Shown here piece by piece: positions 1 to 7,657 of a stretch of DNA of 15,644 bases. Source of the DNA: Candidatus Treponema faecavium (lineage in GTDB: Bacteria > Spirochaetota > Spirochaetia > Treponematales > Treponemataceae); assembly GCA_019113455.1 (NCBI GenBank), contig DXHG01000105.1, positions 1 to 15,644 of the forward strand, in the 5' to 3' direction. The notes beneath the pieces were generated by a model that was not told the origin of the DNA, did no database searches, and saw nothing but the letters and a program-made list of their open reading frames with translations. Position 1 is the first letter of the stretch. The number at the start of each line of letters is the position of its first letter. Made by a program: the position numbers and the translations under genes.

Positions 1-51
1 GATAATACGGTATTTTTGAAAAACAATCAAGGCGTGGTGTATACGCGGCAG

Positions 52-200
52 GGCAGCGGCGTTTGCGTTGTCCTGCGGGCGGGTTTTTCCTCGTGTGCAC
101 GAGGGCTTGTTTTTGTTTGCAGGTCTCTGCGGTGTAGCTTCTGCGTGTGCACGCGCGGTTTTTTCTTTTTTATTCTCTGTAATTTGTTCCGGGGAGAAGG
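52..200 (+). repeat. diverged intergenic repeat, copy A
   Basis: This copy reads on the + strand. It starts with a GGCAGCGGCGTTT-like block and continues through GTGTGCACG and CTTG-TTTTTG blocks. It ends in a T/C-rich core at 159-186, then GGGGAG. The core (TTTTTTCTTT, TTATTCTCTGTAATTTG) matches the reverse complement of 397-424 (copy B) almost base for base. The part at 109-151 also resembles the reverse complement of 9243-9284 (copy D). The element is non-coding as far as can be seen. Boundaries are approximate because the copies are diverged and differ by insertions. Confidence 0.55.
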
Positions 201-375
201 GCTCCTTCATCCTTTCAGCGCTGTTTGTTTACACAGTTTGCAGTGAAGCGGCGAACCTCTGTCTGTGCGGCAAGCAATGTATAAGCAGATGCAGCCCCTT
301 ATATCAAACAGCATCTGGTAAAAAAACAGTGCTGGAAGAAAGGGAAGGTTTTTTGGGCCGCTTCTGAAGTAAAGG

Positions 376-487
376 TGTTTTTCCCTCCCCAAAAATCAAA
401 TTATAGAGAATAACAAAGAAAAAAGAAGCCCCTCAGCGGCAGGCTGATAAAGACCAAGCCCGTGTGCAGCATAAATGCCGCGCAGCG
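376..487 (-). repeat. diverged intergenic repeat, copy B
   Basis: Read on the minus strand, this copy runs through GGCATTTAT, TGCACACGGGCTTGGTCTTTATCAG, GGGGCTTC, a T-rich core, TATTCTCTATAATTTG and TTTTTGGGGAGGG (given here in pieces). Copy C at 7658-7777 has the same blocks in the same order, with a roughly 20-base insertion after the TGCAC block. Copy A has the same core in the opposite orientation, so A and B form a loose inverted pair around 201-375. The copy lies 66 bases upstream of the aroA start. Confidence 0.6.
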
Positions 488-553
488 GGAGGTTTTGTGC
501 CGTTGCATTGCGGTACTGTTTTATGATAACGTTTGTGCAAGGAGTTATCGTAT

Positions 554-1909
554 ATGAAAGCAACAGTCCGCAAATCGTCTCTTTCGGGGAGAATCTTGGT
601 TCCTGGGTCAAAGAGCCACACGATTCGCGCGTGTATATTTGCCGCTTTTGCAGACGGCGTTTCCCATATCCGCAAGCCGCTTGCAAGCGCTGACTGTGTA
701 AGCGCCGCGCGCTGCATACGTTCGTTCGGCGCGTCTGTCAATATGGCGGATGACAACTCGGTATGGACGGTGCGCTCAGGCAGGGCAGCGCTGCATTTGC
801 CTGACAATGTACTTGATGTGGGCAATTCAGGCTCTTCGCTGTATTTTTTGTCTCCTATTGCCGCGCTGTTTTCCGGCTGGAGTGTTTTTACCGGAGATGA
901 GTCTATCCGCTCGCGGCCGGTTTCACACGTGATCGACGCGCTGCGCCAGCTGGGAGCTGAGGCGTATGCGAGCCGCCCTGGCTGCGACGCGCCGCCGCTT
1001 CTAATCCGCGGGCCAATGCGGGCTGGCAGCCTCGTAACCGACGGCAGGCTTTCTCAGTATATCAGCGGTGTTATGATGGCGGCGGCGCTCATGGAAGGCA
1101 GAACCGACATCACGCTGACCGACCCGAAAGAGATTCCTTATCTGCACATGACGAGGCTCTGGCTTGAATCGTTCGGCATACCGGTTGAGATGGACGCCGC
1201 CTGTACGCATATCAGCGTGAGCGGACCGCGCTCATTTGCGGCGTTTGACCGCACGATTCCGTCCGATTGGGAAGCCGTGGCGTTTCCGCTTGTCGGCGGC
1301 GTCCTGACCGACAGCGATATTGTAATTGAAGACATCGACGGTTCAGGCAGCCAGGGAGACGACGCGATTGTTGCGGTATTGCAGGAGCTGGGGGCGGATA
1401 TCGAGTGGGATCGCGGCGCAGCGGAGCTTCGCGTACGCGGCGGCAAAAAATCGCGGCGCGGCGCGCGTCTTGCCGTTCCTGTTGGTGCAAAAGAATATCG
1501 GGTGAATTGTTCAGGGTTCCCGGACGCGGTTCCGATTCTCTGCGTGGCAGCATGTTTTACAGAAGGTACAGTTATAATAGAAGATATTGGCGTGTGCCGT
1601 CGTAAGGAAACAGACCGTATTGCGGTGATGCGCTGCGAGCTGCAGAAACTGGGCGCTGATATCGAAGAGGGAGAGGATTTTATCGTTATTCACGGGCACA
1701 GCCCGTATCTTGCTGACGGCAGCGCCAATCCTGATTTTGCACTGCATGGAGGCGAGTGCGCCTGCCGCGGCGACCACCGTGTCGCAATGTCGCTTGCCGT
1801 GTGCGGTCTTGCCGTGGGCGATGTAGCAGTGCAGGGTGCTGACTGCTGTGCGGTGTCGTTTCCTGATTTTTTTGCCGCAATGGCAGGAATCGGCGCGGTA
1901 TTTGAGTAG
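554..1909 (+). CDS. aroA: 3-phosphoshikimate 1-carboxyvinyltransferase (EPSP synthase)
   Basis: The enzyme joins phosphoenolpyruvate to shikimate 3-phosphate to give EPSP, the sixth step of the shikimate route to aromatic amino acids, in the cytoplasm. The 451 residues are close to the usual length. Family signatures are in order: PGSKSHTIRA at 17-26 (binding loop with Lys20), GNSGSS at 90-95 in place of the common GNAGTA, RSRPVSHVIDALRQLGA at 119-135, LSQYISG near 166-172, FPDAVP at 322-327 with the expected catalytic Asp324, RRKETDRI at 349-356, and GDHRVAMSLAV at 406-416. The start at 554 is chosen because AAGGAG sits 9 bases upstream and the family begins just before the PGSKS loop; an in-frame ATG at 533 lacks this. 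The glycine equivalent to E. coli Gly96 is kept. The gene stands alone; no other shikimate gene is in view. Confidence 0.93.
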   Translation: MKATVRKSSLSGRILVPGSKSHTIRACIFAAFADGVSHIRKPLASADCVSAARCIRSFGASVNMADDNSVWTVRSGRAALHLPDNVLDVGNSGSSLYFLSPIAALFSGWSVFTGDESIRSRPVSHVIDALRQLGAEAYASRPGCDAPPLLIRGPMRAGSLVTDGRLSQYISGVMMAAALMEGRTDITLTDPKEIPYLHMTRLWLESFGIPVEMDAACTHISVSGPRSFAAFDRTIPSDWEAVAFPLVGGVLTDSDIVIEDIDGSGSQGDDAIVAVLQELGADIEWDRGAAELRVRGGKKSRRGARLAVPVGAKEYRVNCSGFPDAVPILCVAACFTEGTVIIEDIGVCRRKETDRIAVMRCELQKLGADIEEGEDFIVIHGHSPYLADGSANPDFALHGGECACRGDHRVAMSLAVCGLAVGDVAVQGADCCAVSFPDFFAAMAGIGAVFE

Positions 1910-1923
1910 CGCGCTGCGTGCTG

Positions 1924-1957
1924 TTTTGCCGCTGCGCAGTATTCAGCGCAGCGCAAA
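1924..1957. terminator. hairpin between convergent aroA and the small membrane gene
   Basis: An inverted repeat, CGCTGCGC with an 8-base loop then GCGCAGCG, extends outward through TTTGC/GCAAA with one bulged C. It begins 15 bases after the aroA stop and contains the stop codon of the minus-strand small gene (1943-1945). Its position between two converging genes suits a two-way terminator. However, neither side is followed by a clean T run, so intrinsic termination is only a guess. Confidence 0.35.
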
Positions 1958-2251
1958 GACAAGCGCAAGCACTGCCGCCGCGAGCGCCAATCCGCCGATT
2001 GATACGGCGACAATTGGCAGCGCATGTACTTTCTTTGCGATGCGGCGCAGTTCTTCAACTTCCGCGTCGCGGGCGGCGTATTGTTCTTCGCGTTTTGCCA
2101 TAAGGTCTATAATGTTTTGCAGCGCCGTCTCGTTTTTCTTCACGTTTTCTGCGGCGCGCTGGTTTGCCGCTTCAAGTGCGGTGGTGCGCTGGACTAAGTC
2201 TGCTACAGTTGTTTTTTGAATGCATTCATTTGTGTCATTGGGTGTATTCAT
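1943..2251 (-). CDS. small coiled-coil protein with C-terminal membrane anchor
   Basis: I do not recognise a named family. The 102 residues have a polar, Ala/Glu/Gln/Arg-rich helical stretch at about 15-74, with coiled-coil character. This is followed by a positively charged patch (RRIAKKVH) and one hydrophobic segment at about 79-100 that ends in Arg at the very C-terminus. There is no N-terminal signal peptide. The likely topology is a tail-anchored protein with its coil in the cytoplasm (inference). The start is well supported: a GGAGG ribosome binding site lies about 7 bases upstream of the ATG at 2251. It follows the DUF763 gene on the same strand after 70 bases and is probably the last gene of the pdxA operon. 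A TATAAA-like box in that gap leaves room for its own weak promoter. Confidence 0.7.
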   Translation of the reverse strand: MNTPNDTNECIQKTTVADLVQRTTALEAANQRAAENVKKNETALQNIIDLMAKREEQYAARDAEVEELRRIAKKVHALPIVAVSIGGLALAAAVLALVFALR

Positions 2252-2321
2252 TTGAAAACCTCCATTTTATATTTGTCGGCACGCACGCAAATGAAAATGA
2301 ACCATACTTTTGCGGCGCAGC

Positions 2322-3575
2322 TTACGTGCGCTGCTGCAATGCTGAAACGGAGCCTGAGACGGTCATGCCGCCCCACCGCGGCGAGCAGGCGCGTTCATGC
2401 TCAATGACGCGGTCAAAGTCAGCCTGCGGCTGGCAGCGCTGTTCCAGTTCTCGGGCGGTCATGTGCAGGCGCTTGAGGCATTCGCTTTTTTCCATATAGC
2501 CCATGCGCGCCTGTTCAATGCAGGTATGGAGCACCCGCACCGATTCGTCGTATATGCGGCAGGGAACAGGAAACGGATGCGCGTCTTTTCCGCCGTGCGC
2601 GAACGAAAAGCGCGCGGGATCAGTAAAACGCTCTGGCGTGCCGTAGATAATTTCGCTGATAAGCGTTAATGACTGCAGCGTGCGTGCCCCCAGCCCCTGT
2701 GTAAGCAGCAGCGTTTCAAAATTGTCAGGCTGATGCTCGTATGCCGTCATAAGAATGGCGCCGAGACGCGTCAAGTCGACATCATGCGCCTGCACGGCGT
2801 GGCGGCGCGGCAGGCTGATGCTTCGTTCGCTGTGTTCGGACACGGGAACGAACAGTTCCTGCTGTACCGGTTTGCCGCAGATCGGCTCGAGCTCTTGTAA
2901 GATGCGGCGCGGTTCTTCTTTTGCGAATTCCACGATATGCGCGCGTACTGATTCAGCATCCGCCGCGGTAAGGTTGAGTATCTGACCCTGATTTTCTCCC
3001 GTTACGGCGGCGTGTGGCTGCGACACGAACGAACGCAGCGTGCGGGACGCCCAGTGGTAGCGCCGTGCTGTTTTGGAAACCGTGTTCATGCCCTGCTGTA
3101 TGATTGCCCAGTCTCCGGAATCGGTAAGCACCATGTGATGCAGATAGAGCTGAAAGCCGTCCTGAACGGCGGCGCTGTCGACTTTTGCGCAGAGTCTGCT
3201 CGCCCTGATAAGCGCGTCGCCGTCAAGCCCGCTTGCGTCTGCGATATAGCGCAGTTCGTCCGGCGTGCCGCGTCCCCTCTGCCCTCTGCCGCCGCAGATG
3301 CAGATGCCCAGTTCGTGCGCGCGCGGATTAACGCCGCGCTTGAGCGCCGCCATCACGCTTGTCGTGATGCCCGATGAGTGCCAGTCCATGCCGAGCACCG
3401 CGCCGAACGACTGAAACCACAGCGGGTCGCACACGCGTCTGAGCACTTCCTGTTTGCCGTAATTGTGTACGAGTGATTCGATAATAAGCGTGCCGAGCAC
3501 TGTCATCCGCTGCGAAAGCCAGCGCGGCACATAGCCGCGGTGCAGCGGCAGGTCTGCGTGCCCGGTCCGGTTCAT
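2322..3575 (-). CDS. DUF763 family protein (COG1415-like), function unknown
   Basis: The 417 residues match my memory of the DUF763 family, which is common in archaea and scattered in bacteria. Visible landmarks are an N-terminal RTGHADLPLHRGYVPRWL at 3-20, DPLWFQSFG at 50-58, DWHSSGITT at 64-72, GDWAIIQQGMN at 154-164 with ARRYHW at 170-175, and SFAHGGKDAHPFPVP at 324-338. The segment 288-312 (LLLTQGLGARTLQSL...) looks like a helix-hairpin-helix, which would suggest contact with DNA (inference). No catalytic activity is established that I know of. The start at 3575 is chosen because its ATG shares ATGA with the stop of the kinase gene and the family N-terminus begins there. The open frame runs on to 3728 inside the kinase, but that extension is out-of-frame kinase sequence. 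There is no clear ribosome binding site, so translation is probably coupled to the kinase. Confidence 0.8.
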   Translation of the reverse strand: MNRTGHADLPLHRGYVPRWLSQRMTVLGTLIIESLVHNYGKQEVLRRVCDPLWFQSFGAVLGMDWHSSGITTSVMAALKRGVNPRAHELGICICGGRGQRGRGTPDELRYIADASGLDGDALIRASRLCAKVDSAAVQDGFQLYLHHMVLTDSGDWAIIQQGMNTVSKTARRYHWASRTLRSFVSQPHAAVTGENQGQILNLTAADAESVRAHIVEFAKEEPRRILQELEPICGKPVQQELFVPVSEHSERSISLPRRHAVQAHDVDLTRLGAILMTAYEHQPDNFETLLLTQGLGARTLQSLTLISEIIYGTPERFTDPARFSFAHGGKDAHPFPVPCRIYDESVRVLHTCIEQARMGYMEKSECLKRLHMTARELEQRCQPQADFDRVIEHERACSPRWGGMTVSGSVSALQQRT

Positions 3576-6394
3576 GGATGGAGCAGATAGCGCGACAGTA
3601 TGCACCTGAGCTGCGCAATGTCTATCGGTTTTGCAAGATGGCTGTCCATGCCCGATATGAGCGCCATGTGCACATCCTCTGCAAAGGCGTTTGCGGTGAG
3701 CGCGATAATTGGGATGTGGCGGCCGCATGTTTTTTCAAATTCGCGGATGCGCTTTGTCGCCTCAAATCCGTTCATGATCGGCATCTGTATATCCATAAAT
3801 ATCAAATCGAACGCCTGCGGCGCAGCGCAGTACTTATTTACCGCTTCGGCGCCGTTTGCCGCAGGCGTCGTCGTGATATACAGCGAATGAAGAATTTCTG
3901 ATATGATTTCAAGGTTTAAGTCATTGTCTTCTACAAGAAGTATATGCTTGCCGCTGAATGTGTCGCCGAAATCCTTGAGATGCGGCTCCTGTCGGCACAA
4001 ATCGGGAGCGTTTTCCTGATACTGCAAATACAGCGTAACGGTGAACACCGAGCCCTTGTTCAGTGTGCTTTCTACAGCAATCTCGCCGTCCATGAGATGC
4101 GCAATATGCTGCGAGATGGCAAGCCCGAGGCCAGTTCCCTGTATTTTGCTGACGCGGGAGTCTTCCGCGCGCTCAAACGGCTGAAAGATTCTGGAAATAA
4201 AATCAGTATCCATACCGATTCCCGTATCGGCAACGATAAACTTATAACAGCTTACAGAAGCGGCGTTTGCCGGATATTCCTGTATGGTAAGCGATATGTG
4301 CCCATTCGGCTGTGTATACTTTATCGAGTTTGAAATCAGATTCAGCAGTATTTGCTGTATGCGGGTTATATCCGCTATAACGTACGGATGCTGCACCGCG
4401 TCCATGTTTACGTTGAAATGCAGGTGCCTGATTTCCGCCTGCGGGATAATCATAGACGTGATATTGTCTATAATCTGCTGGAGCGAAAATGATTCCGTGT
4501 GCAGAATCATTTTGCCGCGGTCTATCTTTGACATGTCGAGTATTTCGTTGATGAGCCCGAGCAGGTGAACGCTTGCCGTGTGTATCTTAGTCAGGCAGTC
4601 GTGAATACGGCTCGCATCATTCAGGTTGTTTTCGGCAATCATCGTCATGCCGATGATTGCGTTCATCGGCGTTCTGATGTCATGCGACATGCGGGATAAA
4701 AAATCCATTTTTGCGTTGTTTGCCTGCTGCACGGACTGAAACGCCTCCTGCAGCAGTTCCCGCGCCTTTACTTCCTGCTCAAGCTGCTCGCGCTCCGCGT
4801 TGCGTTCAGACGACGTGTTGCGTATTGCAAGAATCACCTGCGAGGGCTTGCCGTCATGGAATGAAAGTGCCGTCATCGTGATACGCACCCAGTCCGTGTC
4901 CTCGCTTTCTGGCTGTATGCGCTGGTACTCGATAGAGGCTATCGGCTCTTCAGGTGTTATGAGCCGCTGCAGCTGCTCTACGGAAATATAGTTGAGAATA
5001 CGTTTACGGTCCTGCGGATGGATAAAGTTTTCCGCATACGCTTTCGCTATTTGTGAGTATGTTCCCGGTGTTTGAATATTATATGTTTTATCGGTGCCCT
5101 GACTCTGGATAAGCACCATCGTGTCCTGATCCAGGTCGACGTGATAAATGGCGTCAAAGATATTTGCGACAGCCTGCAGCGCGGAACGGTAGATAAAAAT
5201 ATCTTTTGTTCTCTTTTCGCTGAGCTGTTTTTCTTTTTCGATGTTTAGGATATAGCCCACGATGCGTTCCGGCTGGCCGCCGCGGTACTGTATTCTGCCG
5301 GTTACGGTGTGCCATTCCGGATTGTTTTTATCAAGATTGTTGTAAATGCGCACTTCCGCGCTGCTGAGCGTGCCGTAGCAGACAACCTGCATTGCATCGC
5401 TGATACATTCAGGAACAACGACGTCCCCATTTTTTATGCGGTGCGAATAATTTGATATTTCCGCGCGCTTTAACGTTATCGTACCGTCTGCCTGTTTTAT
5501 CGGCCGGTACGCGGTAAGAACATCTTTCTGAATCTGGTATTCATATATGCAGTCGCGCATTGACTCAAAGGCGAGCCGGTATATTTCCGTTTGGTACTGC
5601 TGCTCTGCCTGTGCCTGTTTCTGCTCTGTTATGTCGAGCAGCGTCAGCTGTAAAATAACTGATTCGCCGCTTGCACTAATAACGCGCGCATCGCTCGATA
5701 TCCAGTGCTCCGACCCATCCTTGAACAAGACACGGTATTCGTTTTTCTCAAATTGCCCGGCCCTGGTGAGCACCTGATAACGGTTTTTTATGCGCGAAAG
5801 ATCTGCCGGATGTATGCGGCTGAGCATGAGGCAAAACAGATCCTGCCGGTTCTTTTCCGTATCATCTACGTCGCACAGCGATAATGCTTTTTGATTTACG
5901 GAAATAAGCTGCGCTTGCGTACCCGTGATACACAGCCGTATAATGCCGACAGGAAGCGATTCGTAAATGTCGTTTCGGATAAGCAGTTCGGTGGAGCGTT
6001 TTGTTTCTGTTTCGATAGAGTTGTGAATATGGCGAAAGCGGAACCCGTCAGGCGTTTCGCGCACAACAGCCGTGAGCCGGTGAATAAACGCCGTCTCTGA
6101 GCTTTCTCCGCGTTTGGTAAAAAGCAGAAAACTGCCCGCGAATACCCATGCGCGGGAGCCTTTTTCTGCCGGTATCACGGTGCAGGACTGCGGCTGCACG
6201 GAACAGACAGGTGTTTTGTGTATGAGGTCCGTAAACCGCTTGGAGACCTCCGTTTTGCCGACTGCCGTCTGGTCATAGCCCGGCCCGATCCACAGTATAT
6301 CGCTGTCAAGCGTGTCTATAACCGCCTGGTTGTCATGCTGTTCATAATAGCTGATAAAAATACGCTGTACAAAGTCCTTAATCTGTTCGTTCAT
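3572..6394 (-). CDS. soluble hybrid sensor histidine kinase (PAS repeats, HisKA, HATPase, receiver)
   Basis: This 940-residue signalling protein autophosphorylates on His and passes phosphate to its own receiver. Domains in order: an NTF2/SnoaL-like fold at about 1-125 (start FVQRIFISYYEQHD, WIGPGYDQTAVGK); a PAS domain at about 137-260 (ending LLDITEQKQ); two further PAS-like modules at about 268-390 and 400-530; a short coil; HisKA with SHDIRTPMN and phospho-acceptor His571; HATPase with the N box LLNLISNSIKYT near 683-694, DTGIGM at 723-728 and GTGLGLA at 753-759; and a receiver at about 816-938 with acidic pair Glu822/Asp823, phospho-acceptor Asp868, Thr900 and Lys922. No membrane segment is visible, so it should sense a cytoplasmic signal. 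No Hpt protein or response regulator is nearby. Its ATG overlaps the pdxA stop (ATGA), and its stop overlaps the DUF763 start in the same way. Confidence 0.92.
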   Translation of the reverse strand: MNEQIKDFVQRIFISYYEQHDNQAVIDTLDSDILWIGPGYDQTAVGKTEVSKRFTDLIHKTPVCSVQPQSCTVIPAEKGSRAWVFAGSFLLFTKRGESSETAFIHRLTAVVRETPDGFRFRHIHNSIETETKRSTELLIRNDIYESLPVGIIRLCITGTQAQLISVNQKALSLCDVDDTEKNRQDLFCLMLSRIHPADLSRIKNRYQVLTRAGQFEKNEYRVLFKDGSEHWISSDARVISASGESVILQLTLLDITEQKQAQAEQQYQTEIYRLAFESMRDCIYEYQIQKDVLTAYRPIKQADGTITLKRAEISNYSHRIKNGDVVVPECISDAMQVVCYGTLSSAEVRIYNNLDKNNPEWHTVTGRIQYRGGQPERIVGYILNIEKEKQLSEKRTKDIFIYRSALQAVANIFDAIYHVDLDQDTMVLIQSQGTDKTYNIQTPGTYSQIAKAYAENFIHPQDRKRILNYISVEQLQRLITPEEPIASIEYQRIQPESEDTDWVRITMTALSFHDGKPSQVILAIRNTSSERNAEREQLEQEVKARELLQEAFQSVQQANNAKMDFLSRMSHDIRTPMNAIIGMTMIAENNLNDASRIHDCLTKIHTASVHLLGLINEILDMSKIDRGKMILHTESFSLQQIIDNITSMIIPQAEIRHLHFNVNMDAVQHPYVIADITRIQQILLNLISNSIKYTQPNGHISLTIQEYPANAASVSCYKFIVADTGIGMDTDFISRIFQPFERAEDSRVSKIQGTGLGLAISQHIAHLMDGEIAVESTLNKGSVFTVTLYLQYQENAPDLCRQEPHLKDFGDTFSGKHILLVEDNDLNLEIISEILHSLYITTTPAANGAEAVNKYCAAPQAFDLIFMDIQMPIMNGFEATKRIREFEKTCGRHIPIIALTANAFAEDVHMALISGMDSHLAKPIDIAQLRCILSRYLLHP

Positions 6395-7419
6395 TGCGGT
6401 GCCGCCGTTTGTGTGTGTGCCCTAAACCTGCGCGCGTATTTCGCCGCGGTTTTAATCGCTTCAACCATGCTGATTTCACTTGCCCGGCCCGTGCCGGCAA
6501 TATCAAAAGCCGTTCCGTGGTCAACGGATGTGCGGAGTATCGGCATACCGCCGGTTACCGAAACGGTGCGTTCAAAATCAAGCGTCTTTGCCGCGATATG
6601 CCCCTGATCGTGATAGAGCGAAAGCACGCTGTTGTAGCGCCCGAGCTTGGCCAGGTGAAACACCGAATCAGCACTGACAGGACCTGCGGCCGCAACGCCG
6701 CGCTGCTGCAGTTCCTGCACGGCGGGAGCAATTTCTTGTTCTTCTTCCGTGCCGAACAATCCGTGCTCTCCGCAGTGCGGGTTGAGCCCCGCAACCGCCA
6801 TTGTGCCGCCTTCTGCCCCCAGCTGCCGCAGCATGTCATAGCAGCGCACGACATAGTCTTTGATGCGCTCCCGCGTTATGAGCGTGCACGCTTTGGCAAG
6901 CGGTACGTGGCGCGTTAGAAAGAATACGCGCAGGCTGTGTACCTCAAACATCGTGAGCGGGTCTTGCGTACCGGTAAGCGCGCCGAGGATTTCTGTGTGG
7001 CCAATATAGGGAACGCCCGCCGCTTTTAATGATTCTTTGTGTATCGGCGCCGTGGCGATGGCGTCCGCTTTGCCCGCGAGCGCGAGATTGACGCTTTTTT
7101 CTATATATTCGTATGCTGCCGCTCCGCACACGGCCTGCACTGCGCCGTGTGTGAACGTCTGCGGCGGCGCATTTGGCACGTCGATAACGTTGAGTATGCC
7201 GGGTTCATACGAACCGTCCTGCGGGGCAGTGATGCTGCGTATCTCAAGCGGCAGCTGCATGGATTCAACCGCGCGGCGCATGACGCGGCTGTCTGCGACA
7301 ACTGCAATGCGGGCACTGTGCAGCGTTTCCTGCCACACGCACGCTTTTGCGGCTATTTCGGGCCCGATACCTGCCGGGTCGCCGGATGAGACAAGAATGA
7401 GCGGCAGCGCGTCAGTCAT
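6391..7419 (-). CDS. pdxA: 4-hydroxythreonine-4-phosphate dehydrogenase
   Basis: PdxA oxidises 4-phosphohydroxy-L-threonine with NAD+; the product decarboxylates and is used with deoxyxylulose 5-phosphate by PdxJ to make pyridoxine 5'-phosphate. The 342 residues are near the usual length. Seen motifs are SSGDPAGIGPEI at 11-22, ATAPIHKESLKAAG at 122-135, the substrate-binding GHTE at 140-143, and three histidines expected to bind the divalent metal: His171 (RHVPL), His215 (NPHCGEHG) and His270 (LYHDQGH). GGMPILRTSVDHGTAFDIAG at 290-309 is the typical C-terminal signature. TAAGGAG lies 11 bases before the start. It heads the operon with the kinase. No other B6 gene is in the window. A PdxA2-type enzyme acting on a sugar-acid phosphate is the main alternative, but the usual DUF1537 kinase partner is absent here. 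Confidence 0.9.
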   Translation of the reverse strand: MTDALPLILVSSGDPAGIGPEIAAKACVWQETLHSARIAVVADSRVMRRAVESMQLPLEIRSITAPQDGSYEPGILNVIDVPNAPPQTFTHGAVQAVCGAAAYEYIEKSVNLALAGKADAIATAPIHKESLKAAGVPYIGHTEILGALTGTQDPLTMFEVHSLRVFFLTRHVPLAKACTLITRERIKDYVVRCYDMLRQLGAEGGTMAVAGLNPHCGEHGLFGTEEEQEIAPAVQELQQRGVAAAGPVSADSVFHLAKLGRYNSVLSLYHDQGHIAAKTLDFERTVSVTGGMPILRTSVDHGTAFDIAGTGRASEISMVEAIKTAAKYARRFRAHTQTAAPQ

Positions 7420-7454
7420 GATTCGGCGTACTCCTTACCAATACCTGCAGAACA

Positions 7455-7476
7455 CAGTATATATTGCCAGTATATA
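7455..7476. repeat. paired CAGTATATA direct repeat in the pdxA leader
   Basis: The 9-mer CAGTATATA occurs at 7455-7463 and again at 7468-7476, a 13-bp period. The pair lies between the proposed pdxA promoter and its ribosome binding site. It could be a regulator site or simply AT-rich leader sequence; nothing else distinguishes the two. Confidence 0.35.
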
Positions 7477-7499
7477 ACGAATATCCCTGCTGTACATGT

Positions 7500-7528
7500 A
7501 TAATACTCTTAAATCACTAATTCCGCAA
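7500..7528 (-). promoter_or_regulatory. sigma-70-type promoter for the pdxA operon
   Basis: Read on the minus strand, TTGCGG (7528-7523) and TATTAT (7505-7500) are separated by exactly 17 bases. Transcription would begin near 7493 and give a leader of roughly 75 bases before the pdxA ATG. This is a good match to the standard consensus and the best one in the 180 bases upstream of pdxA. TATACT boxes closer to the gene have no equally good -35 partner. Confidence 0.5.
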
Positions 7529-7657
7529 GTAATACCGCCCGCATTGCGCTGGATTTTTATTGTATTATAAGAAAAATCAAGCTTGCCGCTGCGTTCCAGG
7601 CTGCAAGTTTAGGATGCAGTACGCCCTAAAACTGCCCAGCTTACGGAGGTTTGCGGA

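Larger units (their letters stand above)
1..553. other. intergenic region without a convincing gene
   Basis: About 550 bases precede aroA. The open frames here, such as 16-246 and 68-367 on the + strand and 207-392 on the minus strand, encode Cys/Phe/Leu-rich strings with no recognisable domain and no ribosome binding site at their starts. Much of the open frame comes from low-complexity T/C and G runs. The stretch does hold two oppositely oriented copies of a diverged repeat (A and B, listed separately). The ribosome binding site of aroA lies at its right end (AAGGAG, 539-544). I could not find a convincing sigma-70 promoter for aroA: TATGAT at 522-527 has no good -35 hexamer at 16-18 bp. 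Confidence 0.6.

Noticed and set aside
16..367. Overlapping + strand open frames of 76 and 99 codons at the left edge
   Set aside because: No binding site, no domain, Cys/Phe-rich low-complexity translation; the sequence is explained better by intergenic repeat copy A.
433..825. Minus-strand open frame of 130 codons over the aroA start
   Set aside because: It is the antisense shadow of the 5' part of aroA, with no supporting start signal.
3576..3728. N-terminal extension of the DUF763 frame
   Set aside because: It lies wholly inside the kinase gene in another frame; the family N-terminus (RTGHADLPLH) begins at the ATGA overlap at 3575.
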